Shown here: positions 10,956 through 15,446 of the stretch, piece by piece
Layout of the letters: each line of letters starts with the position of its first letter
Numbering within the stretch: the stretch's first letter is position 1
DNA from: Deinococcus sp.
GTDB taxonomy: Bacteria > Deinococcota > Deinococci > Deinococcales > Deinococcaceae
NCBI RefSeq assembly: GCF_018260555.1
Contig: NZ_JAGLBB010000065.1
Coordinates: 1 to 15,446, forward strand
DNA length: 15,446 nt
Reading direction: 5' to 3'
Notes under the pieces: model-generated
Seen by the model: only the letters and a program-made list of their open reading frames with translations
Database searches by the model: none
Told to the model about the DNA's origin: nothing
Program-made: the position numbers and the translations under genes

Positions 10956-12050
10956 GTGAATCCGGTAACGACTGCGTTCAAGACCGTGCAGCCCATGCTG
11001 GAACGGGCGCTGCGGGCCGCCGATCAGGCGTTCGGCGCTTTCGTGCAGCCCCGGCGCGCCCGCGGCAAACTGCTGCTGCAACCCTACGTCGGCTGGGGCA
11101 CGCCCACCCAGGTGGAACTCACGGGCCGCGTGCTGTTGCCGCGCACCATGCAGCCTCCCCACAAGGGTGACCGCCGCCTGCGCAACGCGCAGAACGTCCT
11201 GCGGCGCCTGCTGTCGCGCGAGGTGGGCGGCGTGCAGGTCACGGGCACCCTCGACGGCCAGCAGGTCAGCGCCGTCAGTGACGCCGACGGGTACTTCACG
11301 CTGATCTTCACGCCGCGGGTGCCGCTGCCCGGCGGCTGGCATCAGGTGGCCCTGACCCTGGACGGCCGGGACGTGACCGCCACCACGCGCGTGCAGGTCG
11401 TCGCGGACGCCCGCTTCGGCGTGATCAGCGACCTGGACGACACCGTCATTCAGTCCGACGTGACCAGCCTGCCGCGCATGCTCGCCACCGTCCTGACCGG
11501 CAACGCCCGTACCCGCCTCCCGTTTCCCGGCGTGGGCGCCCTGTACCGCGCCCTGACCCGCGACGGAGAGGCCCGCAACCCCATCTTCTACGTCAGCAGC
11601 AGCCCCTGGAATTTCTTCGATCTGCTGTGGCAGTTCCTGGATTACCGCCGCATTCCACTGGGCCCGATGTTCCTGCGCAACTGGGGTGTGAACCTGCTTG
11701 GCGGGCACGGCGGGTACAAACACGGCGTGATCGAACGGATCTTCACGCGCTTCCCTGACCTACCGTTTGTCCTGATCGGCGACAGCGGCGAGAAGGACCC
11801 CGAAATCTACGCCGAGATCGTGCGCCGTCACCCGGGCCGCGTGCTGGCCGTGTACATCCGCGACGTGACCCAGGGCGCGCGCGACAGTGGTGTCCTGAAC
11901 CTCCGCGAGGAATTTCGCAGGACCGGCACGGACCTCGTGCTGGCCGCCGACAGCCTGAACGCCGCCAGTCACGCCATGGCCAAGGGCCTGATCACCGCCG
12001 GAGAGTACCGCAGCGTCCTGACCAGTGTCGCCCGCACCTACGAAACCTGA
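10956..12050 (+). CDS. APP1-type phosphatase-domain protein (DUF2183)
   Basis: A 364-residue protein with the conserved catalytic region of the APP1 phosphatidate phosphatase family, a HAD-like fold. The nucleophile motif DxDxT is at 159-163 (VISDLDDTVIQSD); FYVSSSPWNFFDLL (211-224) and FLRNWG (239-244) carry motifs II-III; FVLIGDSGEKDPEIY (271-285) is motif IV. The N-terminal region (about 33-150) holds a beta-rich segment (GWGTPTQVELTGRVL; TGTLDGQQVSAVSDADGYFTL) typical of bacterial members. Yeast App1 dephosphorylates phosphatidate, but bacterial substrates are mostly untested, so the enzyme activity here is inference. No signal peptide is seen. The GTG start at 10956 is chosen for the -10 box 6 nt upstream; ATG at 10995 is the next option. 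The stop codon TGA lies inside the left terminus of repeat copy 4. Confidence 0.9.
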   Translation: MNPVTTAFKTVQPMLERALRAADQAFGAFVQPRRARGKLLLQPYVGWGTPTQVELTGRVLLPRTMQPPHKGDRRLRNAQNVLRRLLSREVGGVQVTGTLDGQQVSAVSDADGYFTLIFTPRVPLPGGWHQVALTLDGRDVTATTRVQVVADARFGVISDLDDTVIQSDVTSLPRMLATVLTGNARTRLPFPGVGALYRALTRDGEARNPIFYVSSSPWNFFDLLWQFLDYRRIPLGPMFLRNWGVNLLGGHGGYKHGVIERIFTRFPDLPFVLIGDSGEKDPEIYAEIVRRHPGRVLAVYIRDVTQGARDSGVLNLREEFRRTGTDLVLAADSLNAASHAMAKGLITAGEYRSVLTSVARTYET

Positions 12051-12184
12051 TACGGACTGCGGTTGATTCGGTGCAGTTCTGAATCAATCCGAGCGGACGC
12101 GAGGAGGAACAACCTACGGACTTCGTGGGGTGAAGCCGTAGGCGGTGCCTTCCCGAGTGTGGCGCAGTGGAGGGGAATCCGTAT
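12046..12184 (+). repeat. Dispersed structured repeat, copy 4 (full length)
   Basis: It begins CCTGATACGG (12046-12055), identical to copy 2, and ends GGAATCCGTAT (12174-12184), the reverse complement of the ATACGGATTCC start of copies 2 and 3. The left hairpin is TTGATTCGG / CTGAATCAA with loop TGCAGTT. A second, internal ACGGACTTCG resembles the left end, so the long form looks like two joined modules. The terminal TGA is the stop codon of the APP1-type gene. Confidence 0.85.
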
Positions 12185-12319
12185 GAAATCGCACCGCCGC
12201 CTGTTTCGTTGACACAGGGTAACTGCGCCGGGTTGCGCACTGGACACCCGGACTCTGCCCTGCTCCTGCCTGCATCCGCCCAGGCCCTTGCATCGGAGCC
12301 GGTGAAGCGGGCAGCGGTA
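12185..12319. other. Non-coding interval between repeat copy 4 and the terminator
   Basis: No convincing gene is visible on either strand. It contains TTGACA at 12209-12214 without a good -10 at the right distance, and a weak CGGGT/ACCCG hairpin near 12230-12251. Together with copies 4 and 5 and the terminator it fills the 463-bp convergent gap between the APP1-type gene and glgX. Confidence 0.5.
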
Positions 12320-12364
12320 ACAGCAAAGAGGCGGCCCGCTTCCTGAGGCCGCCTCTTTAGCTGT
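12320..12364. terminator. Strong bidirectional terminator between the APP1-type gene and glgX
   Basis: AAAGAGGCGGCC (12325-12336) and GGCCGCCTCTTT (12347-12358) pair perfectly over 12 bp around a 10-nt loop. The stem continues as ACAGC / GCTGT with one bulged A (12359). Each strand ends its 3' arm with CTCTTT followed shortly by TGTT, so it can serve the plus-strand APP1-type gene and the minus-strand glgX. Confidence 0.85.
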
Positions 12365-12368
12365 TCTG

Positions 12369-12504
12369 GTGCGAATTCCGATTAAATGGGCTGCAAAGAC
12401 CGTTCAATCCGAGCGGACGTGAGTAGAGACTACAGACGGACTTCGCGGTGTGCGGCCGCAGGCGGTGCCTTTCCGACTGTGGCGCGGTGGAGCGCAGTCC
12501 GCCT
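12369..12504 (+). repeat. Dispersed structured repeat, copy 5 (full length, diverged ends)
   Basis: It aligns end to end with copy 4: GCGAATTCCG start, CAATCCGAGCGGACG, ACGGACTTCGCGG, GCGG...CCGC, GGCGGTGCCTTTCC, GACTGTGGCGC, AGTCCG end. The left hairpin sequence has changed a lot, yet ATTAAATGG and CCGTTCAAT still pair at eight of nine positions. It ends 9 bp before the glgX stop codon. Confidence 0.8.
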
Positions 12505-12513
12505 GACAGTCGG

Positions 12514-14634
<2,121 letters not shown>

Positions 14635-14770
14635 GTGCGTGAAGCTCCTTTAAGAACAGGCCAGTGCGGAGTGCAGGCGGGGAACCTGTGCCGCTGCGGT
14701 GTTCGTGCAACCGCGCAGGGCAGGGGCTGTTCAGGGGTGGGCGGGTGTCCGGGGGAGGGGACCACCTGTT

Positions 14771-14784
14771 TGGAAACGTTACCA
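14771..14784. promoter_or_regulatory. Candidate LacI-family operator upstream of glgX
   Basis: TGGAAACGTTACCA is a 14-bp near-palindrome centred on CG, with six of seven arm positions symmetric. It has the form of LacI/MalR/CcpA-type operators. It lies 137 bp upstream of the glgX start. No clear -35/-10 pair was found around it. A maltose- or maltodextrin-sensing regulator would make sense for a debranching enzyme, but that is inference. Confidence 0.4.
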
Positions 14785-14864
14785 GATCGCCCCGGCTTGC
14801 AGGAGGGCGGCGGACAGACCCAAGCGAAGCTCAAGAGCATTCACCGGGCACTCACTGGACACTC

Positions 14865-14915
14865 ATGCGGATGCCAGCTGATTCGTTGCCGTTCTGAATC
14901 GACCGGAACCCGTAC
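14865..14915 (+). repeat. Dispersed structured repeat, copy 6 (51-bp short form)
   Basis: It starts ATGCGGATGCC, contains TGATTCG / TGAATCG around TTGCCGT, and ends GGAACCCGTAC. It is the same length and layout as copy 3 but more diverged. It sits 25 bp from the stop codon of the right-edge gene, in the gap between that gene and glgX. Confidence 0.7.
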
Positions 14916-14940
14916 CGAGCCGCGCCCCGGAAACCCGAGT

Positions 14941-15446
14941 TCAGAATTCCAGGCGGCCGCGCGGGCCGGACAGGCGCGCCAGTTTCTCCGGTGTCCACAG
15001 TTCGTACGTGTACATCGGGTACTGCCGTTTGAACCGCCCCACCCGGTCCCAGACTTCACGGGATTCGAACGGAATGACCAGGATCAGGCGGATCACGCTG
15101 TCCTCGGCGTCGTAGATGTAGAAATCGAAGTGAAAGGACTGCTCGCTGCCCCGGTCCGTGAACAGCGGAAACGCGAACGGACGGTACCGCCACGCCTTTT
15201 TCTTTTCGGTCAGGATCTTCGCCGCGACCCGCTTGAGGTTGCTGTCCGGGAAGGTCAGCGTGTCGCCGTCCCGGTCCCGGAAGGCCATGTCGGGCGCCGG
15301 GGCGTCGAGTTGCACGCGCTTGAGTTCCGGCAGGGCCTTCTTGCCCGGTTTGGGCGGGCTGCGGCGGGCCGGACCGCCCGACGTGAACCGGCGCTCCAGC
15401 GCGCCGCGCCCCTCGGTGCGGCTTTCCTCGCTCCGGCTGCCCTCGC
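14941..15446 (-). CDS. Unrecognised protein, C-terminal part, cut by the right edge
   Basis: I do not recognise this protein. The frame is open from the TGA at 14943-14941 to the end of the window (about 168 residues), so the 5' end is missing; a GTG at 15315 or ATG at 15288 could be internal starts, but the reading frame upstream looks like coding linker. The visible N-terminal stretch is charged and Pro/Gly/Arg-rich (SRSEESRTEGRGALERR, then PPKPGKKALPELKRV), probably disordered. From about 15330 down it becomes a compact mixed domain rich in aromatic and basic residues (KKAWRYRPFAFPLF, FHFDFYIYDAED, RLILVIPFESREVWDRV, YTYELWTPEKLARL). No catalytic motif, membrane segment or metal site is evident. 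It may be a separate unit from glgX, since repeat copy 6 lies downstream of it. Confidence 0.75.
   Translation of the reverse strand, partial: EGSRSEESRTEGRGALERRFTSGGPARRSPPKPGKKALPELKRVQLDAPAPDMAFRDRDGDTLTFPDSNLKRVAAKILTEKKKAWRYRPFAFPLFTDRGSEQSFHFDFYIYDAEDSVIRLILVIPFESREVWDRVGRFKRQYPMYTYELWTPEKLARLSGPRGRLEF

Noticed and set aside
10194..11723. A 509-codon minus-strand frame across the SDR and APP1-type genes
   Set aside because: It runs antisense to two genes with clear catalytic motifs and crosses a repeat and a promoter.
12209..12364. Possible small RNA starting near TTGACA (12209) and ending at the strong terminator
   Set aside because: No acceptable -10 lies 16-18 nt after TTGACA, and the terminator is explained by the convergent flanking genes. 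RNA-seq could reopen this.
14664..14897. A 77-codon plus-strand frame upstream of glgX
   Set aside because: It has no ribosome site or recognisable protein character and runs into repeat copy 6.

Overview
The window is high-GC chromosomal DNA of a Deinococcus-like bacterium. The genus is inferred, not shown. The grounds are: (i) a 17-bp TTACG-N7-CGTAA palindrome in front of uvrB, resembling the radiation/desiccation response motif (RDRM) of Deinococcus; (ii) apparently leaderless genes in which a TANNNT-type -10 box lies exactly 6 nt before the start codon (aceE, the APP1-type gene and, more weakly, the S8 protease); (iii) small dispersed non-coding repeats at gene ends. The genes are mostly housekeeping. 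There is no phage, integrase, CRISPR array, toxin-antitoxin pair, rRNA or tRNA that I can see.

Layout. 1-247: 3' flank of uvrB with a small hairpin and repeat copy 1. 248-2263 (-): uvrB, preceded by the RDRM-like palindrome and a perfect tandem 13-bp repeat. 2513-3439 (-): a LysR-family regulator, divergent from aceE across 145 bp holding two dyads. 3585-6311 (+) and 6399-8243 (+): aceE and aceF, the E1 and E2 subunits of pyruvate dehydrogenase, separated by a perfect 10-bp intercistronic hairpin and followed by a terminator-like hairpin. No E3 (lpd) gene lies here. 8423-8593 (-): a 56-residue two-helix membrane protein starting at GTG behind a good ribosome site. 8663-9928 (-): an exported subtilisin-like serine protease. 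10054-10839 (+): a short-chain dehydrogenase/reductase. 10956-12050 (+): an APP1-type (DUF2183) phosphatase-domain protein. 12514-14634 (-): glgX, convergent with the previous gene across a 463-bp gap that holds two repeat copies and a strong two-way terminator. 14941-15446 (-): the C-terminal part of an unrecognised protein running off the right edge.

The feature that conventional annotation would miss is a family of six dispersed repeats (about 60-226, 8321-8423, 10839-10889, 12046-12184, 12369-12504, 14865-14915). All lie in the same orientation and all sit at gene ends. The left module folds into a 7-9 bp hairpin whose stem is kept by paired changes. The copies come in about 135-bp, 51-bp, internally deleted and internally duplicated forms, and one copy supplies the stop codon of the APP1-type gene. 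By hand count, non-Watson-Crick pairs in the stems are mostly G.U when read on the + strand, hinting at a structure that works as RNA from that strand.

Functional links: AceE and AceF form one complex, and the divergent LysR protein is a candidate regulator of them. UvrB is probably under DNA-damage control. GlgX may be under a LacI-type sugar regulator. The remaining genes show no clear shared pathway, and I see no convincing new multi-gene system.
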